64,000 nucleotides of DNA from Desulfopila aestuarii DSM 18488 (lineage in GTDB: Bacteria > Desulfobacterota > Desulfobulbia > Desulfobulbales > Desulfocapsaceae): assembly GCF_900143695.1 (NCBI RefSeq), contig NZ_FRFE01000015.1, positions 62,001-126,000 on the forward strand. Direction: 5' to 3'. Position 1 is the stretch's first letter. Each line of letters opens with the position of its first letter. A program made the translations under genes and the position numbers. This document shows, in pieces, positions 7,264 to 17,734 of the stretch. The notes below the pieces were generated by a model. That model was not told the origin of the DNA. It did no database searches and was given only the letters and a program-made list of their open reading frames with translations.

Positions 7264-9666
7264 ATGAAACATTTTTTTCGTCTCTTCACGCAACTAATCA
7301 CCCTTTTCACCCTGGCGCTGGTACTGCTGTTTTGTTTTGCGCCAGCCCTTATCAATAATTTTCTCCCATCACTTCTGGCAAAAACTGATCTTGATGGTGC
7401 ACAAATAGAGATAACCCAGCTGACCCCATGGCAACTCCAGGGCAACATCATCCTGGGGGATGATAAACAGCAGCCCGCTATCGCCGGGGGCTTCCGCGCC
7501 GACTATTCACTCCAAAGCCTGCTGGAAGGCAGGGTAGAAGCAATTACCCTGCGTGGTGTCACCATACATTTGATCTCCACCAACGGCAAACTTGGGCTGA
7601 AAGGTTTTGCTCTACCCGCGAAGAATGAAGAGTCTACAGCGACCTCCTTCACCCTATCTCCGCTTCCCGTCATAGTGGAGCGCATCCTTTTTCGCGACAC
7701 CCAGATACTCTTTGAGCATGGCCCGAAGAGCCTCCTACCACTTGTCGTGCAGGGGGAAATCCGGCCTGAGGTGAATAAAGAGGAGACCGGTGGTTTCATT
7801 TTGAAGGGTATTCAGACGGAGATTCACACCGAAGGTGCAGTTTCTACCTCCATTCAACTGGTGAGCAACCTGACCGATTCAGGCCCACATATAACCCTGG
7901 TCGGAAAGATCGGCGAATTATCCGGAATTACTGAAATTCTGCCACTACCGGAAGAGACAAAGCTCAAAGGAACCTTAGCTGTTGAGGCCGATTTACTGCT
8001 GGACAGCTCGATCGCAAACCTCAAGCAGCTACAGGCTCGACTCTATTTTCCAGAACTGTCTCTTGCAAATAAAAGTTACACCATCACCAGCAACCAGGAA
8101 ACTCCTCTTTCTCTCAGCTTGGCGAGTACCGGCAAAGACATCGATTTCACCCTTGCCAACCTTGTCTTGAATACCCCCTCCATGGTACAGGCAGCACTTT
8201 CTGGCACCTTCAATTCTGATTCCGGCCAGCTTCAGGGTTCTGGAACCATTGAAAGTGCCCAACTCCACCAGCCGACCGGTCTCACATTTACAGGAGAACT
8301 CAGCTCACAACAGACTCAGCTCGAACTCACACTAGCCGGGGTTAATCAACAACTGCAGGCTAACGGTCAGCTTGTGAAGATCGGACCCTATCAGCTGCAG
8401 ACCCTACTCAACGTTACAAATGGAATAACCGACATCACCACCGAACTGCAGTTAGGCTCCGTCCAAATGCCAGACCAAAACCTTTTCCTAGAGAAAATAG
8501 AGGGCAAAATGCATTACGCCCTCGGAGCACCTATTGCCGGTGAGAGCCCGATGGGCCATCTGGCCATTGCCGGGATTAATTATAAGAAAGAGAACATTGC
8601 CAACCTTGCCACAACATTTTCCGTCACTCCAGAGGGCATCGGCTTTGCTGGTGAAATACAAAGCCGCCGTTCCGGTTCACTACGAGTAAAATTCACCGGA
8701 TCCAGCACCACCAAAGAACCTCTCTCTCTTTCTTACACAGTGCCGGCAACCATCGTGAGCAATGGCTCAATACCAAGATTTATCTCGTTGCCCAAAGGTT
8801 TAACATTTTCCGGCCGACTGGAAGGCAAAGGTACCCTGGCATACGGGCCAGGTGGTGTACACGGGAACACCACACTTTCTCTCCAAAAAGGTAAGCTCGA
8901 CATGAAGGAGCAGAAAATACACCTTGAAGGCATTACAGCCGACCTCACTCTGCCCATGCTCCCATACATTATGAGCGGCCCCAGTCAACAACTGAAGGTT
9001 GCCACCATGGATATCGGCAACCTTAAATTCACTGACGGTCGTATAACATTTCGTATTGAGAACACCGAAACACTTTTTATTGAACAGAGCCGTTTGACCT
9101 GGTGTGGTGGCAAGGTGGAAAGCGGCAGCCTGCGCATCTCGCTTGCCAACCCGGAACTCGCCACCACCCTTTACTGCGACCGGTTGCAGTTCACCGAACT
9201 GCTCGGCCAGCTGGGTATCACCGATGCTGAAGGAGACGGGTCACTGAACGGCAGACTTCCGCTTCTATTCAACGGCCATGAGTTGGTTTTTGACGATGGT
9301 TTTCTATTTTCCACCCCTGGCAATGGTGGTATAGTGCGATTCAATAATACGGCAATGTTACGCCAGGGCCTTCCGGACACAGGCCAGGCCGCGCACCTTG
9401 AATATTCGATGCAGGCCATGGAAAACTTTTCGTACAACTGGACAAAACTCACCTTCAACAGTAAAGGCGACGACCTGCAGATCAGCATGCAGATCGATGG
9501 CAAACCGACCACTCCCCTGCCCTTTGGCTATAGCAGCGGGCAGCTTGTCCATACCACCACTGGGGCCGGCATTCAGCATCCCATTCGACTGGATGTCAAC
9601 TTTCATCTGCCATTTGCCCAAATGTTCAAGTACGGTCAAAGTTTTCAGAAGATGATGAAGCCGTAA
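7264..9666 (+). CDS. ydbH: YdbH-family intermembrane phospholipid transport protein
   Basis: An 800-residue protein with an N-terminal membrane anchor (FRLFTQLITLFTLALVLLFC) followed by a long periplasmic part rich in alternating beta-strands, as in AsmA/TamB-like bridge proteins. The family is YdbH/DctA-YdbH; E. coli YdbH (879 aa) moves phospholipids between inner and outer membranes redundantly with TamB and YhdP. Identification rests mainly on the order ydbH-ynbE-ydbL, which is complete here. The ATG at 7264 gives MKHFFRLFTQ; a TTG at 7243 preceded by AGGGA would add seven residues and is a real alternative. The lipoprotein gene follows 33 bp later. Confidence 0.82.
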   Translation: MKHFFRLFTQLITLFTLALVLLFCFAPALINNFLPSLLAKTDLDGAQIEITQLTPWQLQGNIILGDDKQQPAIAGGFRADYSLQSLLEGRVEAITLRGVTIHLISTNGKLGLKGFALPAKNEESTATSFTLSPLPVIVERILFRDTQILFEHGPKSLLPLVVQGEIRPEVNKEETGGFILKGIQTEIHTEGAVSTSIQLVSNLTDSGPHITLVGKIGELSGITEILPLPEETKLKGTLAVEADLLLDSSIANLKQLQARLYFPELSLANKSYTITSNQETPLSLSLASTGKDIDFTLANLVLNTPSMVQAALSGTFNSDSGQLQGSGTIESAQLHQPTGLTFTGELSSQQTQLELTLAGVNQQLQANGQLVKIGPYQLQTLLNVTNGITDITTELQLGSVQMPDQNLFLEKIEGKMHYALGAPIAGESPMGHLAIAGINYKKENIANLATTFSVTPEGIGFAGEIQSRRSGSLRVKFTGSSTTKEPLSLSYTVPATIVSNGSIPRFISLPKGLTFSGRLEGKGTLAYGPGGVHGNTTLSLQKGKLDMKEQKIHLEGITADLTLPMLPYIMSGPSQQLKVATMDIGNLKFTDGRITFRIENTETLFIEQSRLTWCGGKVESGSLRISLANPELATTLYCDRLQFTELLGQLGITDAEGDGSLNGRLPLLFNGHELVFDDGFLFSTPGNGGIVRFNNTAMLRQGLPDTGQAAHLEYSMQAMENFSYNWTKLTFNSKGDDLQISMQIDGKPTTPLPFGYSSGQLVHTTTGAGIQHPIRLDVNFHLPFAQMFKYGQSFQKMMKP

Positions 9667-9699
9667 ACACCTACCGATAGCAGATATGGAGAAAATGTT

Positions 9700-9891
9700 A
9701 TGAAAAAATGGTACGCCGCCTTCTTTGGCGGTATTCTCGCCGTCAGCCTGTTACTGACGACGTCCTGCACCCGGCACGAGGTGGAGATCAAACCCGTGGA
9801 AATCAAGCCGATCCACATCACCATCGATGTCAACGTCAAAGTGGACCGGGCCCTGGACGACTTCTTCTCCGATCTTGACCAAATACAGTAA
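9700..9891 (+). CDS. ynbE: YnbE-like small outer-membrane lipoprotein
   Basis: A 63-residue protein with a lipoprotein signal ending LLTTSC (Cys24). The mature part of 40 residues repeats charged strands: VEIKPVEIKPIHITIDVNVK, then VDRALDDFFSDL. E. coli YnbE has the same size and the same ITINMNVKI-like strand; it is thought to cap the YdbH beta-groove at the outer membrane. An AGGAGAAA-like site (GGAGAAAATGTT) precedes the start. The position between ydbH and ydbL makes the assignment firm. Confidence 0.85.
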   Translation: MKKWYAAFFGGILAVSLLLTTSCTRHEVEIKPVEIKPIHITIDVNVKVDRALDDFFSDLDQIQ

Positions 9892-9915
9892 TCACGAACA
9901 TTTTGGAGGTATCTT

Positions 9916-10287
9916 ATGATGAACAGATATAAAGTCCTGCCCCTTCTTGTTGTAGTTTTCTCTCTCTTTTTCACGACAAGCATTCTTCAGGCCGCATCCA
10001 TTAAGGACCGAATGGCCGAACGGATTCCGGCCATCAATGCTTTGAAAGACCAGGGCCTGGTCGGTGAAAATAACGCAGGCCTCCTGGAGTTCCGCACTGG
10101 CCAGAAACCCTCACAAGCCCTTATTCAGGACGAAAACAACGATCGTCAGGCGGTATATGCGGCCATTGCCAAGAAAGAAGGTGTTTCCCCGCAGCTGGTA
10201 GGTCAGCGTAGGGCAAAGATGCTTGCCGACAATGGTAAAAGCGGCCACTGGTTTCAAGCAGCGGATGGAAAATGGTATCAGAAGTAA
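9916..10287 (+). CDS. ydbL: YdbL-family (DUF1318) periplasmic protein
   Basis: A 123-residue protein with a signal peptide at residues 1-27 (ending LQAA). The mature domain starts IKDRMAERIPAINALKDQGL, followed by VGENNAGLLEFR, the hallmark of DUF1318/YdbL. It ends with GHWFQAADGKWYQK. In E. coli YdbL acts with YdbH and YnbE, probably as an assembly partner. A GGAGG lies just before the ATG. The 3' end overlaps the cmoA start by 16 bp, implying translational coupling of outer-membrane and tRNA-modification genes. Confidence 0.87.
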   Translation: MMNRYKVLPLLVVVFSLFFTTSILQAASIKDRMAERIPAINALKDQGLVGENNAGLLEFRTGQKPSQALIQDENNDRQAVYAAIAKKEGVSPQLVGQRRAKMLADNGKSGHWFQAADGKWYQK

Positions 10288-11033
10288 AACAAGAAATGGT
10301 CCGACCGTTACGCGACACACTCTTTTCCGTTGATACAGTCCAGGAGGATTTTGTTTTCAACGAGCGGGTGGTCGAGGTTTTCGACGACATGCTCGACCGG
10401 TCGGTCCCCTTCTACCGCGAGGTCATCAGCAGCTCAGCCCGTTTGCTTGACAGTTACCTGCACAGCGGTGACACGGTGTACGATCTGGGCTGCTCCACCG
10501 GTACCACCCTGCTGGAATTTTGCCGGCTGCTGGAAGATAAGGGCTTGCATTTTGTTGGTATTGACAGCTCGGGACCCATGCTGGAAAAGGCGCAATTAAA
10601 AGCGGAACTGTATCGCAAACAGGAATCCATCCGCTTCATCGAGGAAGATATCACCGATATGCACCATCCAGATGCGGGGGCATTCATTCTCAATTACACT
10701 CTGCAGTTTATCCGTCCCCTCAGAAGGGAAGCATTCTTACGCAATCTGCACAGTTCCCTGCGCCCCGGCGGCATTCTGCTGCTCAGTGAGAAAATTATCT
10801 CCCACGACCAGCGACTGAATCGGGAGTTTATCGATATCTATCACCAGTTCAAAAAAGCCAGAGGCTACTCCGAGCTGGAGATCGCTAAAAAACGTGAAGC
10901 CCTGGAAAATGTGCTGATCCCGTTTTCCATTGAGGAAAACCGCTCCATGCTCAAGCAGATCGGTTTCACCACGGTTGAAACCTACTTCCAGTGGTTCAAC
11001 TTCACCTCACTTATCGCTGTAAAAGCCTCGTAA
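10272..11033 (+). CDS. cmoA: Carboxy-S-adenosyl-L-methionine synthase
   Basis: A 253-residue protein matching CmoA across its length. DTLFSVDTVQEDFVFNERVV is the characteristic N-terminus, VYDLGCSTGTTLLEF is the SAM motif I, FVGIDSSGPMLEKA is motif II, and FNFTSLIAVK is the C-terminal tail. CmoA turns SAM and prephenate into carboxy-SAM, which CmoB uses to form cmo5U at tRNA position 34. It begins inside the end of ydbL and is followed 57 bp later by cmoB, the conserved partner. Confidence 0.95.
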   Translation: MVSEVKQEMVRPLRDTLFSVDTVQEDFVFNERVVEVFDDMLDRSVPFYREVISSSARLLDSYLHSGDTVYDLGCSTGTTLLEFCRLLEDKGLHFVGIDSSGPMLEKAQLKAELYRKQESIRFIEEDITDMHHPDAGAFILNYTLQFIRPLRREAFLRNLHSSLRPGGILLLSEKIISHDQRLNREFIDIYHQFKKARGYSELEIAKKREALENVLIPFSIEENRSMLKQIGFTTVETYFQWFNFTSLIAVKAS

Positions 11034-11090
11034 TTTCCATACCCGCTACAGCAAAGCAAACTACCCTCGAAACAGATCATCCCAACTACC

Positions 11091-12053
11091 ATGCATTATC
11101 TTGATATACTCCCCTCTTCTGCGCATCACCACGACATCAGCGCCATCCATCAGGAACGTCAGCTCTGGGTTAATCAGGAGAAAAAAGGATTTCTGCGCTA
11201 TCGTGAACCGTACCAGGCCCTTTCCCGCTACTCCGCCCGTCATCTTGACGTAAGCGGGGACACTGTCACCATCGGCAATCCCGATGAGGTAAGCGATGAA
11301 GAACGCCAGGAAATCATGAAGCTGTTGCAGTCTTTTATGCCCTGGCGAAAGGGCCCGTTTTCCGTCTTCGGGGTCGACATCGATGCGGAATGGCGCAGTG
11401 AACGCAAATGGGCCCGACTAGCCGCCAAGCTACCTGATCTGCGCGGCAAGGTTGTTGCCGATATCGGTTGCAACAACGGCTATTACATGTTCCGCATGGC
11501 CCACCAGCAGCCGAAATATGTTCTAGGGTTCGAGCCCTCGGTTCAGCACTTTTACTGCTTCAATAGTCTCAACAAGATGGCCGGTCTCGACAATCTCGCC
11601 ATCGACCTCCTAGGTGTGGAGCATCTGTCCCATTTCCCGAACTGTTTCGATGTCATTTTTTTAATGGGCATCATATATCATCGCCCTTCTCCCATCGATA
11701 CCCTGCGAGATATTGTCTCTGCCCTGCAACCAGGCGGCACCCTGATTCTTGAATCCCAGGCAATCCCAGGGCACGAGCCGTATGCCCTCTTTCCCGACAC
11801 CACCTACGCCAAAGTTCCCGGCACCTATTTCGTCCCCACCGGCAGCTGCCTTGCGAACTGGATGCAGAAGGCAGGTTTTGTCGACATCGAACTGTTCTGC
11901 GCTCATCCAATGTCGTCCATGGAACAGCGGAAAACCGAATGGATGGTCTTTGAGTCCTATGAAGATTTCATCAATCCCGACAACCCCGAACTCACCGTCG
12001 AAGGCTATCCAGCTCCTTTACGGGTGTTTTTAAAAGGTTGCAAGAAGGGATGA
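11091..12053 (+). CDS. cmoB: tRNA U34 carboxymethyltransferase
   Basis: A 320-residue protein of normal CmoB length. The C-terminal Rossmann domain has VADIGCNNGYYMFRM (motif I, near residues 125-139), FEPSVQHFYCFNSL, and FLMGIIYHRPSPIDTL, a strong CmoB signature. It transfers the carboxymethyl group from carboxy-SAM to 5-hydroxyuridine-34. No strong ribosome site is visible before the ATG at 11091, so coupling to cmoA is possible but the gap is 57 bp. Confidence 0.95.
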   Translation: MHYLDILPSSAHHHDISAIHQERQLWVNQEKKGFLRYREPYQALSRYSARHLDVSGDTVTIGNPDEVSDEERQEIMKLLQSFMPWRKGPFSVFGVDIDAEWRSERKWARLAAKLPDLRGKVVADIGCNNGYYMFRMAHQQPKYVLGFEPSVQHFYCFNSLNKMAGLDNLAIDLLGVEHLSHFPNCFDVIFLMGIIYHRPSPIDTLRDIVSALQPGGTLILESQAIPGHEPYALFPDTTYAKVPGTYFVPTGSCLANWMQKAGFVDIELFCAHPMSSMEQRKTEWMVFESYEDFINPDNPELTVEGYPAPLRVFLKGCKKG

Positions 12054-12066
12054 CTGTAAAAAAATC

Positions 12067-12264
12067 ATGGCTAACCCAAAGAAAAGTGTGTGGGATGTTG
12101 CCTTTGGTCGCCAGCATGTATATGATGGGGCCTGTTTAACTATATTTTATCCTGATGGGCTCATAGAGGCCCCACAACAGGCGGAACCAACAAAGAAAAC
12201 ACCGAACAGTACCAGGTTATGCCGTTGGTTATACAATAGCTTCAAAAAACGACAATCCAGCTGA
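12067..12264 (+). CDS. Possible small hypothetical protein between cmoB and the SLOG-like gene
   Basis: A 65-residue frame, MANPKKSVWDVAFGRQHVYD at the N-terminus and basic at the C-terminus (LCRWLYNSFKKRQSS). No motif, signal peptide or membrane segment is recognised, and no good ribosome site precedes it (the best purine run is about 20 bases away). Within it TGGGGCCT (12126-12133) and AGGCCCCA (12167-12174) could pair across a large loop. It may be a real small gene or structured spacer. Confidence 0.3.
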   Translation: MANPKKSVWDVAFGRQHVYDGACLTIFYPDGLIEAPQQAEPTKKTPNSTRLCRWLYNSFKKRQSS

Positions 12265-12280
12265 CACAAGGAGTCATGCA

Positions 12281-12829
12281 ATGATCAAAGACAAATGCAC
12301 GCTGTATAGCAGTGGCCTGAAAGGTGCGGAAGAGACCTTCGGCGAGGCGGCCGAGAAACATGGCGTCAATGAAGTAATCTATTCCTTTGAAGGACATAAG
12401 CTGTCCCGTGATAAGAACGTGAAAATTCTTGGCGCCGAAGAACTCGTCCGTGGCGACATCAGCATGGAGCTTGCCTCCCGGATGCTGAACCGTACTTATT
12501 ACGAAACCGAGAAGATCAGAAAAGTTCTGCAGACCATTTTCCATATGGTCAACAGCGGTCATCAGGTATTTGTTGTAGGCACCATCCAGGAGGACGGTTC
12601 AGTTAAAGGCGGCACCGGCTGGGCGGTTGAACTGGCTAAGATGTTCAATCGGCCGCTCCATGTCTTCGACCAGCCGAACAAGCAATGGTTCACCTGGAAA
12701 AACAGCAGCTGGCAGGAGGACACCCCCAAAATCGAGTACAATACCTTCGTCGGTTCGGGTACCCGCTATTTGAACGATGCTGGTCGCGAGGCCATCGATC
12801 AGCTTTTCGCCCGCTCTTTTGGCGAATAA
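12281..12829 (+). CDS. SLOG/YpsA-like Rossmannoid protein
   Basis: A 182-residue protein starting after AAGGAG at 8-base spacing. The N-terminal strand LYSSGLKGAEETFGEAAEKH suggests entry into a Rossmann-like fold. GGTGWAVELAKMFNRPLHVF, followed by DQPNKQWFTW, matches the core of the cpYpsA/SLOG group, where a Gly-rich loop binds nucleotide-like ligands. SLOG proteins act in nucleotide signalling, cytokinin-type phosphoribohydrolysis or conflict systems; the role here is unknown. It is a single gene between the cmo operon and carAB, closed by a terminator 27 bp after its stop. Confidence 0.55.
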   Translation: MIKDKCTLYSSGLKGAEETFGEAAEKHGVNEVIYSFEGHKLSRDKNVKILGAEELVRGDISMELASRMLNRTYYETEKIRKVLQTIFHMVNSGHQVFVVGTIQEDGSVKGGTGWAVELAKMFNRPLHVFDQPNKQWFTWKNSSWQEDTPKIEYNTFVGSGTRYLNDAGREAIDQLFARSFGE

Positions 12830-12855
12830 TCTGTTCTTTCCATTTTTAGATGAAA

Positions 12856-12887
12856 GGCCGGAGTTCCACTAGGGACTCCGGCCTTTT
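12856..12887 (+). terminator. Intrinsic terminator after the SLOG-like gene
   Basis: GGCCGGAGT (12856-12864) pairs with ACTCCGGCC (12875-12883). The stem extends inward by TCC/GGG, giving about 12 bp around an ACTA loop, and TTTT follows. It lies 27 bp after the stop and ends the ydbH-to-SLOG transcription unit. Confidence 0.85.
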
Positions 12888-13299
12888 GTTTGCAAAGCAG
12901 TTTTCTACGTGACAATCTGATGGCAGGCATTTGGCACCAACAGCTCCCGCTGTCAAAGTTATAATAAAATCGCGTCAGCTGGACCATCTTCTTTAAAAAA
13001 ACCCGTTGGTCCATTGTCTTACCCACCACTTCAAGTCGTTATTCGCCCATTTTCTATTGACGAAAACGGTTGATACAGGTTATATATTACAGTTTTTCTG
13101 CGCACCCTGTAGTTTCTCTGGGTCCTGCGCGTATGGCCTCCATGCCGCCAGGTTCCCGCACCGCCATGTCTCCCCACGCATGCACAGTGCCAGATCCGCA
13201 GCATAACACGCCAGTATTCCCAAGCACATCTTCGCTCCCCAGCAGATGCCAAAATGTTCCACACCCTGCCACAGGTACAGAAAAAAAGGATAGAACAGC
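12888..13299 (+). other. Upstream region of carA
   Basis: About 410 bp with no recognisable gene. It holds a TGGACCA...TGGTCCA imperfect hairpin near 12980-13015 and the predicted carA promoter at 13057-13086. The leader before carA would be about 200 bases and could host pyrimidine or arginine control, but no PyrR-type or T-box structure was recognised. Confidence 0.4.
13057..13086 (+). promoter_or_regulatory. Predicted promoter of carAB
   Basis: TTGACG (13057-13062) is followed by an 18-bp spacer and TATATA (13081-13086). This is the best sigma70-like pair in the gap upstream of carA. Motif reading only. Confidence 0.5.
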
Positions 13300-14427
13300 A
13301 TGAAAACACTGATAGCCCTGGAAGACGGGACCATCTATGAAGGACGGTCATTTACCGGCGCCGGTGAAGCCGTCGGCGAGATTGTCTTCAACACTTCCAT
13401 GAGCGGGTACCAGGAGGTTCTGACAGATCCGTCCTATACCGGCCAGCTGGTCACCATGACCTATCCGCTTATCGGCAATTACGGCGTCAATCCGGAAGAC
13501 ATGGAGTCCGCCCGCATTCACCCGATGGCCTTCCTCGTCAAGGAATACAACCCAATCCCATCGAATTTCCGTTCTACCCAAACACTTGCCGACTTCCTCA
13601 TTGACCATGGTGTCATTGGTGTCCACGGTTTTGACACCCGCGCGTTAGTGCGCCATATCCGCACCGTCGGCGCCATGAAATGTATCGTTTCCACCGAAGA
13701 TCTTGACCCTGCATCGCTTGTTGAACGGGCTAAAAGCTGGTCCGGCCTGGTAGGTCAGGACATGGTCAAACGGGTAACCTGTACAGAACCTTACGGCTGG
13801 GCCGACAATAAACCGGTACCCGGCACCAACTTCGCAACCGCTCGCTGCGATGCCGACACACCCCTGAAGGTGGTAGCCTTTGACTTCGGCCTCAAATACA
13901 ACCAGCCCCGACTGCTCGTTGAGCGCGGCTGTCAGGTCCAGGTTGTGCCCGCGACCACCGACGCCGCCACAGTCTTGGCCATGAACCCAGACGGCATCTT
14001 TCTCTCCAATGGCCCCGGAGACCCGGCGGGCGTTGAAGGTGTAGTCGAGACCATCCGTACCCTGCTTGGTAAAAAGCCGATCTTCGGTATCTGCCTCGGC
14101 CACCAGATGCTGGGCCTTGCCTACGGCGGCTCTACCTACAAACTGAAATTTGGTCATCGAGGCGGTAATCAGCCAGTTAAGGACCTTACCACCGGTCATG
14201 TGGAAATCACTTCTCAGAATCATGGATTCTGCGTCGACATGAACTCCCTCTCCGCTGACGAAGTAGAACTTACGCATATCAATCTCAACGACAATAGTTG
14301 TGAGGGCATGCGACATAAGAAATTTCCGGCCTTTTCCGTGCAATACCATCCCGAGCATGCGCCGGGCCCGCACGACGCCCTCTATCTCTTTGACCGGTTT
14401 ATCGAAATGATGCGCGCCCACAGCTGA
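13300..14427 (+). CDS. carA: Carbamoyl-phosphate synthase small (glutaminase) subunit
   Basis: A 375-residue protein of standard length. The N-terminal CarA domain begins [20 protein letters not shown]. The class I glutamine amidotransferase domain carries [10 protein letters not shown] (catalytic Cys265) and [11 protein letters not shown] (His350, Glu352). It releases ammonia from glutamine for CarB in the arginine and pyrimidine pathways. carB follows 62 bp later. No pyrimidine or arginine pathway neighbours are seen. Confidence 0.97.
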   Translation: MKTLIALEDGTIYEGRSFTGAGEAVGEIVFNTSMSGYQEVLTDPSYTGQLVTMTYPLIGNYGVNPEDMESARIHPMAFLVKEYNPIPSNFRSTQTLADFLIDHGVIGVHGFDTRALVRHIRTVGAMKCIVSTEDLDPASLVERAKSWSGLVGQDMVKRVTCTEPYGWADNKPVPGTNFATARCDADTPLKVVAFDFGLKYNQPRLLVERGCQVQVVPATTDAATVLAMNPDGIFLSNGPGDPAGVEGVVETIRTLLGKKPIFGICLGHQMLGLAYGGSTYKLKFGHRGGNQPVKDLTTGHVEITSQNHGFCVDMNSLSADEVELTHINLNDNSCEGMRHKKFPAFSVQYHPEHAPGPHDALYLFDRFIEMMRAHS

Positions 14428-14489
14428 CGCCTGGCCGAACCGAGAACAGCAACACACTTCACAAACACAGCTTACGGATACTAGAGATC

Positions 14490-17400
14490 ATGCCGAAAAG
14501 AACAGACATACGGAAAATCCTCATCATTGGTTCCGGCCCCATCATCATCAGCCAGGCCTGCGAATTCGACTACTCCGGCGCTCAAGCGGTAAAAGCGCTC
14601 AAAGAGGAAGGCTACGAGGTCGTCCTCATCAATTCCAACCCCGCCACCATCATGACTGACCCTGAGCTGGCCGATGCCACCTACATCGAGCCAATCACTC
14701 CGGAGATGGTTATCAAGGTCATCGAAAAAGAACGCCCTGATGCTCTTTTGCCCACCTTAGGTGGCCAGACTGCGCTCAATACTGCAATTAAGGTTGCAGC
14801 CACCGGTGCGTTGGAAAAATATGGTGTTGAGCTGTTGGCCGCCAAGATTGATGTCATCAAGAAGGCCGAAGGTCGCGAGGAATTCCGCGCTGCCATGAAA
14901 GCGATTAACCTGAACGTTCCCGAATCTGCCATTGTCCACACCCTGGAGGATGCCATGGCAGCAGCGGACGACATCGGATTCCCTGTCATTGTCCGGCCAA
15001 GCTTTACCCTTGGAGGTACCGGTGGCGGTGTTGCCTATAACAAGCAGGAACTCGAGACGATGTGCACGGCCGGTCTCGACCTCTCCATGACCACCGAGAT
15101 CATGCTCGAAAAGAGCCTCCTGGGCTGGAAAGAATACGAACTGGAAGTGATGCGCGACTGTAAGGACAACGTCGTTATCATTTGTTCCATCGAGAACATG
15201 GATGCCATGGGCGTGCATACCGGCGACTCCATAACTGTTGCCCCAGCTCAGACCCTCACCGACCGGGAATACCAGGAGATGCGTGACGCTGCTATTGCCA
15301 TCATCCGGGAAATCGGCGTTGAAACTGGTGGCTCCAACGTCCAGTTTGCTGTAAATCCTGAAGATGGTGAACTGGTAGTAATCGAGATGAACCCGCGCGT
15401 ATCCAGAAGCTCTGCGCTGGCCTCAAAAGCAACCGGCTTCCCTATTGCCAAGATTGCCGCAAAACTTGCCATCGGCTACACCCTTGACGAGATCAAAAAC
15501 GATATCACCCGTGAGACATACGCCTCTTTTGAGCCGTCTATCGATTACTGCGTAGTCAAGATTCCTCGCTGGACTTTTGAAAAATTCCCGGAGGCAGAAG
15601 ACCTGCTCACCACCGCCATGAAGTCCGTGGGCGAAACCATGGCCATCGGCCGGACCTTTAAGGAGGCCTTCCAGAAGGGTATGCGTTCACTAGAGACCGG
15701 ACGATCCGGTTTTGGCGGTGACGGCAAAGAGATTCTCAGCCATCTTGAGCTGGAAGATCTCGAACACGGCCTGCGGGTTCCCAACTCCAAGCGAATTGCT
15801 CACATCTACGAAGCAATGAAACGGGAGATGAGCATCGAGCGCATATTTGAATTGACCAGGATCGACCCATGGTTCTTGAACAACCTCAGACAGATCGTCG
15901 ACACCGAAGGCGAAATCATAGCTCGCGGCTTCCAGGGTATCGATCAGGGATTCTTGCGAGTCTGCAAAGAGCAGGGTTTTTCTGACCGGCAACTCGCCTT
16001 TCTGACCGGCACCACCGAAGACGATATCAGAAGCCTTCGAAAGACCAATAGTGTTACCCCTGTCTATAAACTGGTCGACACCTGCGCAGCTGAATTCGAA
16101 TCATACACCCCGTATTACTACTCCACTTACGAGATGGAGAACGAGGCCAAGAAAACCGAAGCCAAGAAAATTGTCATTCTCGGTGGCGGTCCAAACCGCA
16201 TCGGCCAGGGTATCGAATTCGACTACTGCTGCGTCCATGCGGCCTTTGCCCTTGCCGAGATAGGAGTTGAGTCGATTATGATCAACTCCAATCCCGAGAC
16301 GGTTTCCACCGACTACGACACCTCCGACAAGCTGTACTTCGAGCCGCTGACCCGCGAAGATGTGCTGAACATCATCGACCAGGAACAGCCGGATGGCGTT
16401 ATTGTCCAGTTCGGCGGCCAGACTCCGCTCAATCTTGCGGTACCGCTGGCAAAAGCAGGCGTGAACATCATCGGCACCCAGCCAGATGCTATCGACAGAG
16501 CCGAGGACCGCAAGCGTTTTCAGCAATTCCTGCAGAAACTGAACCTTCGCCAACCGGACAACGACACCGTCTACACCCTTGACGAAGCACTTGAGACAGC
16601 CAACCGCATCGGTTATCCGGTAGTGGTGCGGCCTTCCTATGTTCTGGGCGGCCGGGATATGCGTATTGTTTATACCGATCAAGGCATTAAGAATTTCATG
16701 ACCGCCATTGGCGGCGCGAGCCTGGAACACCCGATCCTGATCGACAAGTTCTTAAAAGACGCCATTGAAGTAGATGTTGACGCCCTCTCCGATGGTACCA
16801 ACACCATTATCGGCGGCATCATGGAACATATCGAGGAAGCGGGTATCCACTCAGGCGACTCAGCCTGCGTGTTACCACCACACACCCTTTCTCCTGAGAT
16901 GATAGCCGAAATCAAGGACGCCACCCGAGCTATGGCTGCGGAGCTTGGCGTTGTCGGCCTGATGAACGTTCAGTATGCGGTGAAGGAAAATCAGCTTTAT
17001 ATCCTTGAAGTCAACCCCCGCGCTTCGCGAACGGTTCCTTTTGTGTCCAAGGCCACCGGCGTACCGCTGGCAAAACTGGCTACCAAAGTGATGATGGGTA
17101 TGACCCTTGAGCAGCTTGGTTTCACGAGCGAGGTATCGATCAGCCATTGGGCTGTCAAAGAAGCGGTTTTCCCTTTTGACCGCTTTGAAAATGTTGACAC
17201 CCTGCTCGGCCCGGAGATGAAATCGACCGGTGAAGTCATGGGGATTGATGACAACCTCGGCCTTGCCATTGCCAAGGCACAACTTGCTGCCGGTACCACC
17301 TTGCCTCGTTCCGGCATGGTGTTTATCAGTGTTCGTGACGGCGACAAGGAAGCGGTACTTCCCATCGCCAAAAAACTTGAAGAACTGCAGTTTGGCATCG

Positions 17401-17702
17401 TTGCCACCGCCGGAACCGCCGCCTTCCTACAGGAAAACGGGGTTATGTGTGAATATGTCAACAAGATCTCTCAAGGACGGCCGCACATCCTCGACAAAAT
17501 GCGCGATAAAGAGATCGCCTGGATCGTCAACACCTCGCTGGGTAAGCGTACCACAGAGGATGCCTACACCATTCGTCGGGCAGCGCTCGATCTGCATATT
17601 CCCTACACCACAACCATCACCGGTGCTGCAGCTGTGGTCAAGGCGATGCAGGATTTGAAAACAAATGATTTAGGTGTTCAGCCTGTACAATACTTTACCT
17701 AA
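14490..17702 (+). CDS. carB: Carbamoyl-phosphate synthase large subunit
   Basis: A 1070-residue protein with two homologous ATP-grasp halves. The first opens [20 protein letters not shown] and the second [20 protein letters not shown] (near residue 560). Each half has a VRPS...LGG loop and an EVNPR/EMNPR metal-binding motif. The C-terminal ~130 residues form the MGS-like allosteric domain ([16 protein letters not shown]). It makes carbamoyl phosphate from bicarbonate, ammonia and two ATP. Length and motifs are complete. Confidence 0.97.
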   Translation: MPKRTDIRKILIIGSGPIIISQACEFDYSGAQAVKALKEEGYEVVLINSNPATIMTDPELADATYIEPITPEMVIKVIEKERPDALLPTLGGQTALNTAIKVAATGALEKYGVELLAAKIDVIKKAEGREEFRAAMKAINLNVPESAIVHTLEDAMAAADDIGFPVIVRPSFTLGGTGGGVAYNKQELETMCTAGLDLSMTTEIMLEKSLLGWKEYELEVMRDCKDNVVIICSIENMDAMGVHTGDSITVAPAQTLTDREYQEMRDAAIAIIREIGVETGGSNVQFAVNPEDGELVVIEMNPRVSRSSALASKATGFPIAKIAAKLAIGYTLDEIKNDITRETYASFEPSIDYCVVKIPRWTFEKFPEAEDLLTTAMKSVGETMAIGRTFKEAFQKGMRSLETGRSGFGGDGKEILSHLELEDLEHGLRVPNSKRIAHIYEAMKREMSIERIFELTRIDPWFLNNLRQIVDTEGEIIARGFQGIDQGFLRVCKEQGFSDRQLAFLTGTTEDDIRSLRKTNSVTPVYKLVDTCAAEFESYTPYYYSTYEMENEAKKTEAKKIVILGGGPNRIGQGIEFDYCCVHAAFALAEIGVESIMINSNPETVSTDYDTSDKLYFEPLTREDVLNIIDQEQPDGVIVQFGGQTPLNLAVPLAKAGVNIIGTQPDAIDRAEDRKRFQQFLQKLNLRQPDNDTVYTLDEALETANRIGYPVVVRPSYVLGGRDMRIVYTDQGIKNFMTAIGGASLEHPILIDKFLKDAIEVDVDALSDGTNTIIGGIMEHIEEAGIHSGDSACVLPPHTLSPEMIAEIKDATRAMAAELGVVGLMNVQYAVKENQLYILEVNPRASRTVPFVSKATGVPLAKLATKVMMGMTLEQLGFTSEVSISHWAVKEAVFPFDRFENVDTLLGPEMKSTGEVMGIDDNLGLAIAKAQLAAGTTLPRSGMVFISVRDGDKEAVLPIAKKLEELQFGIVATAGTAAFLQENGVMCEYVNKISQGRPHILDKMRDKEIAWIVNTSLGKRTTEDAYTIRRAALDLHIPYTTTITGAAAVVKAMQDLKTNDLGVQPVQYFT

Positions 17703-17734
17703 TGGTATACTGATACAAAATCGTCGATCGCTGT

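Noticed and set aside
13645-14457. Minus-strand 270-residue frame over carA
   Set aside because: Antisense shadow of a complete CarA; long frames arise from the GC-biased codon use.
16101-16730. Minus-strand 209-residue frame over carB
   Set aside because: Antisense shadow; CarB motifs on the plus strand are intact.
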